Assembly: GCF_028309625.1 (NCBI RefSeq)
Contig: NZ_JAQMHR010000010.1
Span: forward strand, 1-64,000
Source of the DNA: Trichococcus sp. K1Tr
Lineage (GTDB): Bacteria; Bacillota; Bacilli; Lactobacillales; Aerococcaceae
Direction: 5' to 3'
DNA length: 64,000 nt
The notes beneath the pieces were generated by a model, which ran no database searches, was not told where the DNA came from, and saw only the letters and a program-made list of their open reading frames with translations. Shown here one piece after another: positions 16,121-25,820 of this stretch. The first letter of the stretch is position 1; each line of letters opens with the position of its first letter. The translations under genes and the position numbers were made by a program.

Positions 16121-16850
16121 CCTTTACCTTCTGGCTGTATTCCCCTTCTTCATTGTACACAACGAGCGGCGGCAGCACACGGAAACCGTCCTCTTTGCCG
16201 TCCTTGATGCCTTCGATCAGGATCATGTTCGCTTCCTTGTTCTGTTTCGGGTAGATGAACTGCAGCTTTTTGGGCGCAATCCGGTTGTTGCGCATCGTTT
16301 CCAGGATCTCCATCAAACGATCCGGGCGATGGACGAAATAAGCCTTGCCTTTCATCTTCAGCAGATGGCTCGTCTGTTTCATCAATTGGCCCAGCGTCAG
16401 ATGGATTTCGTGCCGCGCGATCGCAAAAGCATCCAATTCATTCGTGAAACTCGATTCGGTCAGCTTGAAGTAGGGCGGGTTGCAGGTGATGACGTCGACG
16501 GAATCCGGTTTGATGAAGCGGGTCACCTCGTTCACATCCGCGTGCAGGAAGGAAACCTTCTCCTCCAACCTGTTCAGTTGGACTGTCCTGCGGGCCATAT
16601 CCACCAACCGATCCTGCAGTTCCACCCCGACGATCGGATTCTTGGTTTTTCCTGTCAACAGAAACGAGACTGCCCCGTTCCCGGCGCAGAGATCGACTAT
16701 CTTTGCCGGCTTCACGCGCGGCAATTCCGCGAAATCAGCCAACAGCACCGCATCCAGCGAAAAAGAGAACACGGCTGAACTTTGGATGATCTGGATGTTT
16801 TCCCGTTTCAGCACATCCAACCGTTCGCCTTCCTTCAATACATTTTCCAT
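16098..16850 (-). CDS. tRNA1(Val) (adenine37-N6)-methyltransferase-like protein
   Basis: 250 residues of the TrmN6/YabB family. The SAM-binding motif IVDLCAGNGAVSFLL is near residue 46 and the N6-adenine methylase signature NPPY is in ITCNPPYFKL. ATG 16850 is chosen because AAGGGG and ATAGGA precede it; the longer frame to 16880 has none. Substrate assignment rests on the family and on synteny with yabA and rsmI. Confidence 0.88.
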   Translation of the reverse strand: MENVLKEGERLDVLKRENIQIIQSSAVFSFSLDAVLLADFAELPRVKPAKIVDLCAGNGAVSFLLTGKTKNPIVGVELQDRLVDMARRTVQLNRLEEKVSFLHADVNEVTRFIKPDSVDVITCNPPYFKLTESSFTNELDAFAIARHEIHLTLGQLMKQTSHLLKMKGKAYFVHRPDRLMEILETMRNNRIAPKKLQFIYPKQNKEANMILIEGIKDGKEDGFRVLPPLVVYNEEGEYSQKVKDVLYGEQ

Positions 16851-16880
16851 TCCTATTCCCCTTTGTATATATATCATCAA

Positions 16881-17018
16881 ACATGCAGCAACTGAAATAA
16901 GCCTCAGCCCGCATAGCCATTACATTTATCCTCAAAACAGAGGCCAGGACTTCTGTCCCCGCCTCTGCCAGTCATACATCCATCAATTGTTGACAGTATC
17001 CGCAGTTGCGGCATACTT
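16881..17018. other. Spacer between yabA and trmN6, no gene seen
   Basis: 138 bp without a supported gene. A partial dyad AGAGGC...GCCTCT (about 16938-16977) may form a weak hairpin, but no T tract follows. Confidence 0.4.
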
Positions 17019-17369
17019 TCAGTTTTTCCGATCTCTTTCGCCGTAGATGACATCGATACAGAAAACACAGGGCTCATCATTAAGACGGCGGGAACCATAA
17101 TAAACATTGCAGACATGAAAACCATCCTCGTACAGCTTCTGTAAATTCAGACGGGACTTCGACATTTCTGGCTCTTGCTTCTGCGCATCTTCTTTTTCCT
17201 TCGTAAGGAAATCGATCCGATCACGCAGATGCTGGTTCTCGATTTGAAGATTTGCGTTCTCTTCTATCAGGTCATCCATCTTCTCTTGAATCTCTTTAAC
17301 ATCTGCTCCCATCGATGAAATACGGCTTTCCACCCGATGGAATTGGTCATACAAGGCACGTTTATCCAT
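17019..17369 (-). CDS. yabA: Replication initiation control protein YabA
   Basis: 116 residues. The N-terminal half is a leucine-zipper coiled coil ([17 protein letters not shown]...[10 protein letters not shown]). The C-terminal domain has a zinc site made of HVCNVYYG and CVFC. YabA bridges DnaA and DnaN and restrains initiation in Bacillus. The start is taken at ATG 17369 from family length; the upstream ATG at 17384 is also possible and neither has a strong ribosome binding site. Confidence 0.93.
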   Translation of the reverse strand: MDKRALYDQFHRVESRISSMGADVKEIQEKMDDLIEENANLQIENQHLRDRIDFLTKEKEDAQKQEPEMSKSRLNLQKLYEDGFHVCNVYYGSRRLNDEPCVFCIDVIYGERDRKN

Positions 17370-17428
17370 TTTATCCACTCGCATTTTCCATACTTATTTT
17401 TCAATCTTATCGTGCAGATCCTTAAATC

Positions 17429-18220
17429 CTATAACTCTGAACTGGCAAACTCAACCGTTTTGTTGTGCTCGAACAGACGCACTTTGACGACTTGACTGAG
17501 CACATTCAATTCCACAACTTTCCCCTTACCCTCGGGTGTCATCACTTCTTGCCCGTAATCAGGCATCGCTTTTCTGAGGGAGACATACGTATCGTTCTCA
17601 TAATTCAGGCAGCACATCAAACGGCCGCACAAACCGGATATTTTGGTAGGATTCAAGGACAAACCTTGATCCTTCGCCATCTTGATCGAAACCGGCACAA
17701 AGTCGCCCAAGAAAGTCGAGCAGCAGAGCGTTCTTCCGCAAGGTCCGATTCCTCCAAGAATCTTGGCCTCATCACGGACACCGATCTGATGCAATTCGAT
17801 CCGCGTGCGGAAAACAGCCGCCAACTCGCGGACCAATTCCCGAAAATCGATTCGGCCTTCCGAACTGAAATGGAAAGTCAAACGACTGCGATCAAAAGTG
17901 TATTCCGCTTTGATCAGTTTCATCTCCAATTTCAGCTGTTTCATTTTCGTCTTGCACACGGCAAAGGCTTCTTTCGCCTCCGCGCGATTTTTTTCATCCT
18001 GCTCGAGGTCCTTTTCGGTCGCAACGCGGATGATGTTTTTATGCGAAAGGATGCCGCCTTCTTCATTGCTTTTTTTATCGACAATGACGACTTGGCCAAT
18101 ATCGACAGCATTCCCATTATTTATGATCAATTTTTCGTCCATTCTGTACTTTGTCTGGCCTGCTTCATAATAAGAGATGGGCCCGACAGGCATAAAACGA
18201 ACACCAATTACGTTTTTCAT
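17429..18220 (-). CDS. PSP1-domain protein, RicT/YaaT family
   Basis: 263 residues with the Cys-rich PSP1 core: GGIGPCGRTLCCSTFL and SGLCGRLMCCLNYEND. In Bacillus RicT (YaaT) joins RicA and RicF in an iron-sulphur complex that stimulates RNase Y-dependent mRNA maturation. A strong GGAGGAGAAAG precedes ATG 18220. It lies between holB and yabA as in Bacilli. Confidence 0.93.
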   Translation of the reverse strand: MKNVIGVRFMPVGPISYYEAGQTKYRMDEKLIINNGNAVDIGQVVIVDKKSNEEGGILSHKNIIRVATEKDLEQDEKNRAEAKEAFAVCKTKMKQLKLEMKLIKAEYTFDRSRLTFHFSSEGRIDFRELVRELAAVFRTRIELHQIGVRDEAKILGGIGPCGRTLCCSTFLGDFVPVSIKMAKDQGLSLNPTKISGLCGRLMCCLNYENDTYVSLRKAMPDYGQEVMTPEGKGKVVELNVLSQVVKVRLFEHNKTVEFASSEL

Positions 18221-18245
18221 TTTCTTTCTCCTCCAGAAGCTTTAT

Positions 18246-19250
18246 CTATAGGCTATTCCCGAGCGCGATTTCTTCCAGTACCCCTTGGAGCTGAACATTT
18301 GCTTCCAGATGTTTCTTTCCATTGAGGATATTTTCCATATGCCGGGTGATTTCCTGAGGATGCAGTTTTTCTGCAATACGCTCGTACTCTTTTCCGTGAT
18401 TTTTGTTGACGATAGCTTGCTTATTGCTGTACTTGGTATACAGTAAATCACGGTAATAGAATAATAGCAAGTCCAAAAAGAAGTGCCCATCATTTTTGTC
18501 CTTCAGCCCGTCCATCAAGTCGGTCTGCACAAACACAAATGCTTGGGGATTTTTATCGGTCATCAGTTGGAACCAAGCCCACGTCCGCTTCTTGGATTCG
18601 TGGAAGCTTTCCTCTTGGTTCAGCAACAAAGCTGCTTCTTGGTTATTGGTGATGGCCGCCAACAAAGCCGCATTTTCATGCTTTATCCCCTGTGCCTCCA
18701 AGGTTTCCCCTAAAATCTGCTTGTTGATGACCTGGAAATGGACGATTTGGCAACGTGAGCGGATGGTCGGCAGGATATTTTCCTTGGCCGTGGTCATCAG
18801 AATCAGGTACGTATCGTTCTGCGGCTCCTCCAAGAACGTAAGCAGACTGTTCGAAGCGCTGACCGTCATTTTTTCGGCGTCATAAATCAGATAGACCTTG
18901 CGGCTGCCCTCCATCCCGCTTTTGGAAAGCTCGGCCTTCAGTTCGCGTACTTGGTTGACTTTGATGGTGTTGCCATCCGGCCTGATTTCCGCCATATCGG
19001 GAAATTCGCCCGCCGCAATCCGCAGGCAATGATTGCAGTGTCCGCAAGGCTGACCATCCTGCAACTCCTCGCAAAAGAGTGTCTGGGCTATCCAACGCGC
19101 CAATTCTTCTTTGCCGGTTCCACGTGCCCCTTCAAACAAGTAGGCATGGACCAGCCGTTTTTCCTGAATTGTCCGTTGGAACCTTTCGAGCAGTTCCGGT
19201 TGTTGCCTCATCAAAAGCTGTGTCACACCATCCATCCTTTCCTTTGTCAT
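18246..19250 (-). CDS. holB: DNA polymerase III subunit delta'
   Basis: 334 residues, clamp-loader AAA+ protein. Walker A is GARGTGKEEL near residue 41; the zinc module is CEELQDGQPCGHCNHC; ITNNQEAA and the SRC-type sensor TIRSRCQIVHF are present. It overlaps the stop of darA. Several starts (ATG 19250, ATG 19235, GTG 19226) are possible because AAAGGAAAGG lies inside the first codons. Confidence 0.94.
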   Translation of the reverse strand: MTKERMDGVTQLLMRQQPELLERFQRTIQEKRLVHAYLFEGARGTGKEELARWIAQTLFCEELQDGQPCGHCNHCLRIAAGEFPDMAEIRPDGNTIKVNQVRELKAELSKSGMEGSRKVYLIYDAEKMTVSASNSLLTFLEEPQNDTYLILMTTAKENILPTIRSRCQIVHFQVINKQILGETLEAQGIKHENAALLAAITNNQEAALLLNQEESFHESKKRTWAWFQLMTDKNPQAFVFVQTDLMDGLKDKNDGHFFLDLLLFYYRDLLYTKYSNKQAIVNKNHGKEYERIAEKLHPQEITRHMENILNGKKHLEANVQLQGVLEEIALGNSL

Positions 19251-19579
19251 CAGAATCTGTGAAAACTATCTACTGGTAAAACAAACACGGTCGCTCCGCC
19301 TACATGCACTTCCATCGGATAGGCGATTGCGTTGTCCAACGGCACATCCATGCTTACTGGTGTCGCTACGAACTGCTCGCGCGCTTCGCAGTTAGTTTTG
19401 ATGATCTGCAATACTTCATCAACCCGTTCGTCTTCCACACCGATCATGAAGGTGGTATTGCCGGCGCGCAGAAAACCGCCTGTAGAAGGCAATTTCGTAG
19501 CACGGACGTTCGCTTCCACCAACTCATCGGACAGGATAGCACTGTCTTTATCTTGAATTATAGCCATAATTAATTTCAT
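19250..19579 (-). CDS. darA: Cyclic-di-AMP receptor DarA (YaaQ / PstA)
   Basis: 109-residue PII-like protein. MKLIMAIIQDKDS, the T-loop segment KLPSTGGFLRAGNTTFMIGV and GGATVFVLPVDSFHRF match the c-di-AMP-binding PstA/DarA family. It lies between tmk and holB, the conserved position. Confidence 0.96.
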   Translation of the reverse strand: MKLIMAIIQDKDSAILSDELVEANVRATKLPSTGGFLRAGNTTFMIGVEDERVDEVLQIIKTNCEAREQFVATPVSMDVPLDNAIAYPMEVHVGGATVFVLPVDSFHRF

Positions 19580-19643
19580 AACAAATCCCCACTTTCTGTA
19601 TGTTGAAAAGGCTGATCAGTGATGCTTGGCAAAGGATCTTGCC

Positions 19644-20285
19644 CTAAAAATAGCTTGGATATCTGTTTTTGATGATGTGATAGCAAGCTTCCGCTACAGC
19701 TTCACGGCTCATCGTCCCATCGACGACCACTATCCGTTCCGGATTAGCCTTCGCCAATTGCAGATAGCCAGCTCGGACTTTTTCATGGAAATCGAGCTTT
19801 TCCTGGTCCAAACGGTTATATTCCCGTTCGTCCAGATTCGCATGGATTCTTTGAATGCCTACTTCTGCCGGGACATCGATGTACAACGTCACATCCGGTT
19901 CGAGGCCTTCTGTTGCGAATTGGTTGATTTCGCGGATACCCTCTTCACCGATGCCTCTTGCGTAGCCTTGATAAGCGATTGAACTATCGACAAAACGATC
20001 ACAAAAAATGACGTCTCCACTTTCCAAAACGGGCAACACCTTTTCGATCAGATGCTGGCGGCGGCTTGCCGCATACAATAAAGCTTCTGTCCTAGAATCC
20101 ATGTCCGTATGCGAAGGATCCAGTATCAACGAGCGGATCTTTTCCGCGATCGGGCTTCCACCCGGTTCTCTCGTCGCTACTACTTTGCGGTTCATCTCTT
20201 GTTGCAGACGCGGCACTACTTGCTGCAACGCGGTTGTCTTCCCTGAGCCATCCGGCCCTTCGATTGTGATGAAAATCCCTCTCAC
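19644..20285 (-). CDS. tmk: Thymidylate kinase
   Basis: 213 residues. Phosphorylates dTMP to dTDP. P-loop FITIEGPDGSGKTTAL, DR(Y/F) motif FCDRFVDSSIAYQG and LID region are visible. The start is likely GTG 20285, 8 nt after TAGGAG, rather than the GTG at 20294 next to it. A TATAAT -10 lies at 20316-20321 on the minus strand, so tmk heads the operon tmk-darA-holB-ricT-yabA-trmN6-GIY-rsmI-ydcF. Confidence 0.96.
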   Translation of the reverse strand: MRGIFITIEGPDGSGKTTALQQVVPRLQQEMNRKVVATREPGGSPIAEKIRSLILDPSHTDMDSRTEALLYAASRRQHLIEKVLPVLESGDVIFCDRFVDSSIAYQGYARGIGEEGIREINQFATEGLEPDVTLYIDVPAEVGIQRIHANLDEREYNRLDQEKLDFHEKVRAGYLQLAKANPERIVVVDGTMSREAVAEACYHIIKNRYPSYF

Positions 20286-20494
20286 TTTGCACACTCCTAC
20301 GATTCTAATACTTCCATTATACGCTAAATGAAAGTTTTTTTATACAGATGAAACCGATATAGCTTTGTCAATTTTGCAACAATTAATTGCCGTTGTCGGC
20401 TTTTTCCGAAAACAGAACCAGGAAAAACCCTATCACCACGAAACCACGTTTTGCTTACTATAACGAAACCCTTACCCCGATAAAAATGCAAAAT

Positions 20495-20540
20495 AAAAAA
20501 GAGTAGCTGAGAACCTGCATCCGCAGATCCAACTACCCCT
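20495..20540 (-). terminator. Probable terminator after the MFS gene
   Basis: On the minus strand GTAGTTGGATCTGC pairs imperfectly with GCAGGTTCTCAGCTAC and is followed by TCTTTTTTATTTT. The rest of 20322-20494 holds nothing I can identify. Confidence 0.6.
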
Positions 20541-21713
20541 TTATGCGCCATGTCCCTGCTTTATTACCGATTGCTTTAAGGACGCCGTTTTCAATACAAG
20601 TACTGCACATACAGGAAAAATGGTAAACGTTACAATTGCTGCATTTATATGTATCAGATTACTGATACATCCTGACAGCAGCGGCGAAATGAAGGAAGCC
20701 ACACCCATATAAAAGCTTATTGACAACAATTGACCCGTAGATAACAACTTCTCCGGTGTAACTTTATGAATCATCATCCGGCTGCCGAGACTAAATAAGG
20801 GTACCGTAAAAATTTGCAGAAAACTGGCCACCACGATTATCTCCACGGTAGCTGCGAAATAATAGATCCCAAACTGGACAAATAAAGCAAGGCAGGCCAG
20901 ATAGATGAGCATTTCATTTTTTACTTTCCTACTGAAGCGATTTAACAAAAAATAGGCTGGCACTTCACAAAACGACTGAATCGCCCATTTCATTCCCACA
21001 AAACGGTAACCTGTCGGAAACGACAGTATTTTATCGATGATCAATGTGTTGTTAGCCACTATCGTCAGATAAATCAGAAAGAAAACAAATGTAAAAGCAA
21101 CGTACTGATTGTTCCGGACAAGTTTTATGACATCTTCTTTGCTGATTTCCGCCGAATGGATTTCGTTCCTCGCATCGTCTTCTTTAATCCTGGATGATAG
21201 AAAAAGAAGCAACAAAGCAATTCCGCTGATGATGTACGCCAGCATCGCAAAGTGTGTTCCTGATACAAGCAGAGGCAAGAGTATGCTGCTTATTCCCCAA
21301 CCTAGAGAACCCACTGCTTTAATGCCAGAGAAATGGCTTCGTGCATTTTTGTTGCTGATGACCCAGTTATCAACGACTGCTGCCGATGTATTGCATAAGC
21401 CACCTGCTAAGGCGAGCAAAATGAGGTGTAAAAAGAAAATACGTTTTGTGATAAGGAAAAATAGGGACGAAAATATTGCCAGGCCAACGATGACCGCTAC
21501 ATAAAACATTTTGACGCGCTTTTTTTTATCGCACAAATAGCCCACATAAACTTGAAAAAAGATTGTTGTAAAACTGTACGAGGCTAATAACCAGCCTCTT
21601 TGAATGGAATCATATCCAAGATGCGTCAAATAAGGCACAATCTGGGTCATCAATCCTGCCATTAATATATATTGGGACAGATAGATACCTCTGAAATAGT
21701 TGATTAATTTCAT
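20541..21713 (-). CDS. MFS transporter, MFS_1-like (LacY / nucleoside-symporter type)
   Basis: 390 residues, 12 predicted helices. The motif VGYLCDKKKRVKM after TM2 is the MFS loop 2-3 signature. It resembles small-sugar or nucleoside proton symporters; substrate unknown. It lies downstream of the GH4 gene, separated by a terminator-like hairpin, so it may be expressed partly by read-through and take up a glycoside or export a product. Confidence 0.8.
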   Translation of the reverse strand: MKLINYFRGIYLSQYILMAGLMTQIVPYLTHLGYDSIQRGWLLASYSFTTIFFQVYVGYLCDKKKRVKMFYVAVIVGLAIFSSLFFLITKRIFFLHLILLALAGGLCNTSAAVVDNWVISNKNARSHFSGIKAVGSLGWGISSILLPLLVSGTHFAMLAYIISGIALLLLFLSSRIKEDDARNEIHSAEISKEDVIKLVRNNQYVAFTFVFFLIYLTIVANNTLIIDKILSFPTGYRFVGMKWAIQSFCEVPAYFLLNRFSRKVKNEMLIYLACLALFVQFGIYYFAATVEIIVVASFLQIFTVPLFSLGSRMMIHKVTPEKLLSTGQLLSISFYMGVASFISPLLSGCISNLIHINAAIVTFTIFPVCAVLVLKTASLKQSVIKQGHGA

Positions 21714-21734
21714 TTTACTCCACTTCTCAAAACA

Positions 21735-21758
21735 GGCCTGAGCATAATTGCTCAGGCC
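21735..21758 (-). terminator. Hairpin between GH4 gene and MFS gene
   Basis: Perfect 9-bp stem GGCCTGAGC / GCTCAGGCC with a 6-nt loop, followed on the minus strand by TGTTTTG. Likely a partial terminator that lowers expression of the downstream MFS gene. Confidence 0.65.
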
Positions 21759-21807
21759 CTCTTATTTTATATACGCGCTGGATGAGTAGGGCCAAAAAAT
21801 AATCAGC

Positions 21808-23145
<1,338 letters not shown>

Positions 23146-24720
23146 TTACTCCTCGTTGTATAATAAATTTTCAAATGACTCTCGAACCATCGGAACTGTC
23201 AGCCCGACAATTACTTGAATTGCACCTTTTCCGTCATTCACTAAACCATGTGCACCGGTTTGCTGGAATTCTTGTACTGTCCCCACTTTTTTAGGGTCTT
23301 TGACTGTCAATCTTAAGCGAGTAGCACAATTCGTTACTTCCACCACGTTGTCTTTTCCGCCCAACAATTCTAAATAAGAGGCTGCTTGGTGCGAATGTCT
23401 GCTGCCTTTTTCGCCCTTTTTCTGCAAATAATCTTTTTTGGTATATAGTTGACCGACCTCTTCTGTCTCTTCACGCCCTGGTGTCTTCAGATCGAATTTT
23501 TTGATCATAAAGGTGAATGTTAAATACCAAATGACTGAAAAGAGCAAGCCAATTAAAATCTGAGCGACATAGGTATTTCCGTGAAATTTCCACAGGGGCA
23601 GCCAATTAAGCGTTGTGAAGTTGATGATTCCGCCACCAAAATCCCCTACAACACCTAAAGCATATGCGGAAGTTGCTAAAGTTGCTGATAATAAAGCATG
23701 GATCAAAAATAATGAAGGAGCCAAGAATAGGAACGTAAACTCAATCGGTTCGGTGATACCGGTCAATATAGCCGTTAATGCCGCCGGAACCATAAGCGCG
23801 ATTACTGTCTTCCTTTTTTCAGGCTTAGCCGCTTTAATGATAGCTGCGCTTAACCCGATTGATCCGAATATTTTCGACATCCCGGATAGTGCAAATCCGC
23901 CCATTGGGTACATTTCTTTTAGGCTTTGAGCGGATGTTTGAAACTCTCCAATATGTGATGCCCAGTATGCAGCCATTCCCCCTTGAACTACTGCGTTATC
24001 ATAGGCAAACGGGGAATAGATAAAATGATGCATTCCCGTTGGTATCAATATTTTTTCAAGGAATGAGTATACCCAAACTCCGAGGTTGCCTGAATTAATG
24101 AAAAATCCTTGTAAGGATCTCACGCCTTCCTGTATGACTGGCCAAACAAAAGCCATCAGGACGGCTACCGGAATCATGGCAAAAAAGGCAAGCATCGTTA
24201 CAAAAACAGAACCGCTGAATATGGATAGGACTTCTGGCAAAGGCTGTTCAAAATATTTATTATGTAAATACACAGTGATTCCGGATACTAACAAGGCTCC
24301 TACCATACCTGTATCCAGACTTTTGATACCGGCAATCATAGCCAGACCACTTGATCCGCCCACATCCTGCATAATGTCCGCCATGAATGTGGTTGGCCAA
24401 TACGTCAGTAACGCGTTGATAAAATAGTTAAATGTCAAATAGGCAACCAAAGCTTCCATTGCGGCTCTTCCGGAATGCTTTTTCGCGAGTCCGATAGGCA
24501 AGCCTACTACAAATAAAAGCGGTAATTGGAAAAAGACTGTCCATCCGCCCGCCGCGATAAGATTCCAGAATTTCCACCAAAATGTTCCCTCGTGGGCGAT
24601 TTGACCCATGATTTGTTCATTTTGGAACAAAATCGCCAAACCAACAATGACACCCGAAAAAGAGAAAAGCATAACTGGAGCTAGCATAGCTCCCCCAAAT
24701 CGCTGAACTTTCTTCATCAT
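23146..24720 (-). CDS. PTS alpha-glucoside / maltose EIICB component
   Basis: 524 residues. EIIC (about 1-420, ten hydrophobic helices, with GITEPIEFTFLFLAP) joined to an EIIB domain whose phosphorylated Cys lies in VVEVTNCATRLRLTV near residue 463. It is of the glucose-superfamily GlvC/MalX type. No EIIA is fused or adjacent, so the glucose-type EIIA must be supplied from elsewhere in the genome. The partner GH4 gene and divergent RpiR make a complete alpha-glucoside utilisation unit. Confidence 0.92.
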   Translation of the reverse strand: MMKKVQRFGGAMLAPVMLFSFSGVIVGLAILFQNEQIMGQIAHEGTFWWKFWNLIAAGGWTVFFQLPLLFVVGLPIGLAKKHSGRAAMEALVAYLTFNYFINALLTYWPTTFMADIMQDVGGSSGLAMIAGIKSLDTGMVGALLVSGITVYLHNKYFEQPLPEVLSIFSGSVFVTMLAFFAMIPVAVLMAFVWPVIQEGVRSLQGFFINSGNLGVWVYSFLEKILIPTGMHHFIYSPFAYDNAVVQGGMAAYWASHIGEFQTSAQSLKEMYPMGGFALSGMSKIFGSIGLSAAIIKAAKPEKRKTVIALMVPAALTAILTGITEPIEFTFLFLAPSLFLIHALLSATLATSAYALGVVGDFGGGIINFTTLNWLPLWKFHGNTYVAQILIGLLFSVIWYLTFTFMIKKFDLKTPGREETEEVGQLYTKKDYLQKKGEKGSRHSHQAASYLELLGGKDNVVEVTNCATRLRLTVKDPKKVGTVQEFQQTGAHGLVNDGKGAIQVIVGLTVPMVRESFENLLYNEE

Positions 24721-24751
24721 AAAATGAAGTTCACCACCATCTTTTTATTTT

Positions 24752-24771
24752 TAAATAAAGCGCTTTATTTA
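24752..24771. promoter_or_regulatory. Perfect 20-bp palindrome upstream of the EIICB gene
   Basis: TAAATAAAGC and its exact complement GCTTTATTTA abut to form a 20-bp palindrome 32 bp before the EIICB start. It resembles a catabolite-responsive element core (AAAGCGCTTT) but lacks the outer TG/CA bases, so it may bind RpiR, CcpA or both. A second partial dyad, GTGTGA-CTAT-TCACAA, lies at 24861-24876. Confidence 0.6.
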
Positions 24772-24884
24772 CAAGTAGTTTAACAGTTCACCCCAGATAT
24801 AGTAAGGGGTTCCAATGAAATAGGAGGACTTCACAGTATATAAATTTTTATCACAAAACAGTGTGACTATTCACAACGTCCAGC

Positions 24885-24913
24885 TTGTAAAACGCTTACT
24901 CAATCGTTATACT
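24885..24913 (+). promoter_or_regulatory. Promoter of the RpiR gene at 24.9 kb
   Basis: TTGTAA (24885-24890), 17-bp spacer, TATACT (24908-24913), 28 nt before the start codon. The -35 region TGTAAAACGCTTAC is cre-like but has one extra base. Confidence 0.7.
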
Positions 24914-24941
24914 TGGTTCTGTAATAGAAGGAGGGGCTCCA

Positions 24942-25703
24942 TTGCTAGAAGAAAAAATCAATGAAGTTTTTGACGAATTGTCCGAAACAGATCACTCGAT
25001 TTGGGCTTATGTTTTGAAGAATAAAAACGCAGTACGTACCATGACCATTAATGATGTAGCCAATGCCTGCAGCGTTTCGAGAACCACCATCATGAGATTC
25101 AGTCAAAAATTGGGATTTTCTGGTTTTTCCGAATTCAAGTATGCACTCAAACAGGAAACAGATTCCGTCTCTTCAATTTTTTCTCAGTCTGAAGATATCA
25201 TTTTAGAAAATCATACATTTACAATCAACAATTTAAAGCAGAAAGATTTTTCTGCTATATGTGAACTCATCTCAACAGCGGGCCGTATCTTTATTTATGG
25301 TTCAGGAGACATCCAAAAACTTGTTTGCAATTATATCAAAATGCTTTTTTTGCATAGCGGTGTCCTCGTTTATAATTTTGATGCCATCTATATCAATGAA
25401 GAATTCTACAATTTGATAACCGAAGATGATGTCGTCATCTTAATCACTTTGAGTGGGGACTCAGAATCAATCGAAAAAATAGCTAAAAAACTGAAAAACA
25501 GAAATGTAAAAACAATTGCGATCACAAAGTTAAAAAACTCATCCATGACAAAATTGAGTACAGAGAATATTTACATTTACAATTCGAAAGTGCCCTTGAC
25601 CGCTGATCCTAATAATCTTTTCGAATCAACCTCCATTCTCTTTTTTGTGGCTGAATTTTTATTGATAAAATATAATCAATGGCAACAAAATGCACTCATC
25701 TGA
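24942..25703 (+). CDS. RpiR-family transcriptional regulator (HTH + SIS)
   Basis: 253 residues. HTH_6 domain with IND VANACSVSRTTIMRF and QKLGFSGFSEFK at residues about 30-75. The SIS domain (about 105-230) has FIYGSGDIQKLVCNYIK and VILITLSGDSESIEKIAKKL. The start is TTG 24942, 6 nt after GGAGGGG. It is divergent from the EIICB-GH4 unit and most likely regulates it in response to a phosphosugar. Its base composition is more A+T-rich than its neighbours. Confidence 0.92.
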   Translation: MLEEKINEVFDELSETDHSIWAYVLKNKNAVRTMTINDVANACSVSRTTIMRFSQKLGFSGFSEFKYALKQETDSVSSIFSQSEDIILENHTFTINNLKQKDFSAICELISTAGRIFIYGSGDIQKLVCNYIKMLFLHSGVLVYNFDAIYINEEFYNLITEDDVVILITLSGDSESIEKIAKKLKNRNVKTIAITKLKNSSMTKLSTENIYIYNSKVPLTADPNNLFESTSILFFVAEFLLIKYNQWQQNALI

Positions 25704-25743
25704 TGGTATACTTCCAGTCGACCAATTAATGCTCTCATACTAA

Positions 25744-25794
25744 AATGGACCATGTGGACAGACACTTTTTTAGAGTCTGTCCACATGGTCCATT
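25744..25794. terminator. Bidirectional terminator, 20-bp perfect stem
   Basis: AATGGACCATGTGGACAGAC (25744-25763) is exactly complementary to 25775-25794; the loop is 11 nt. It separates the convergent RpiR and ABC transporter genes. Confidence 0.85.
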
Positions 25795-25820
25795 ATTTAT
25801 AGAACTTTTTTTATCTTGCA

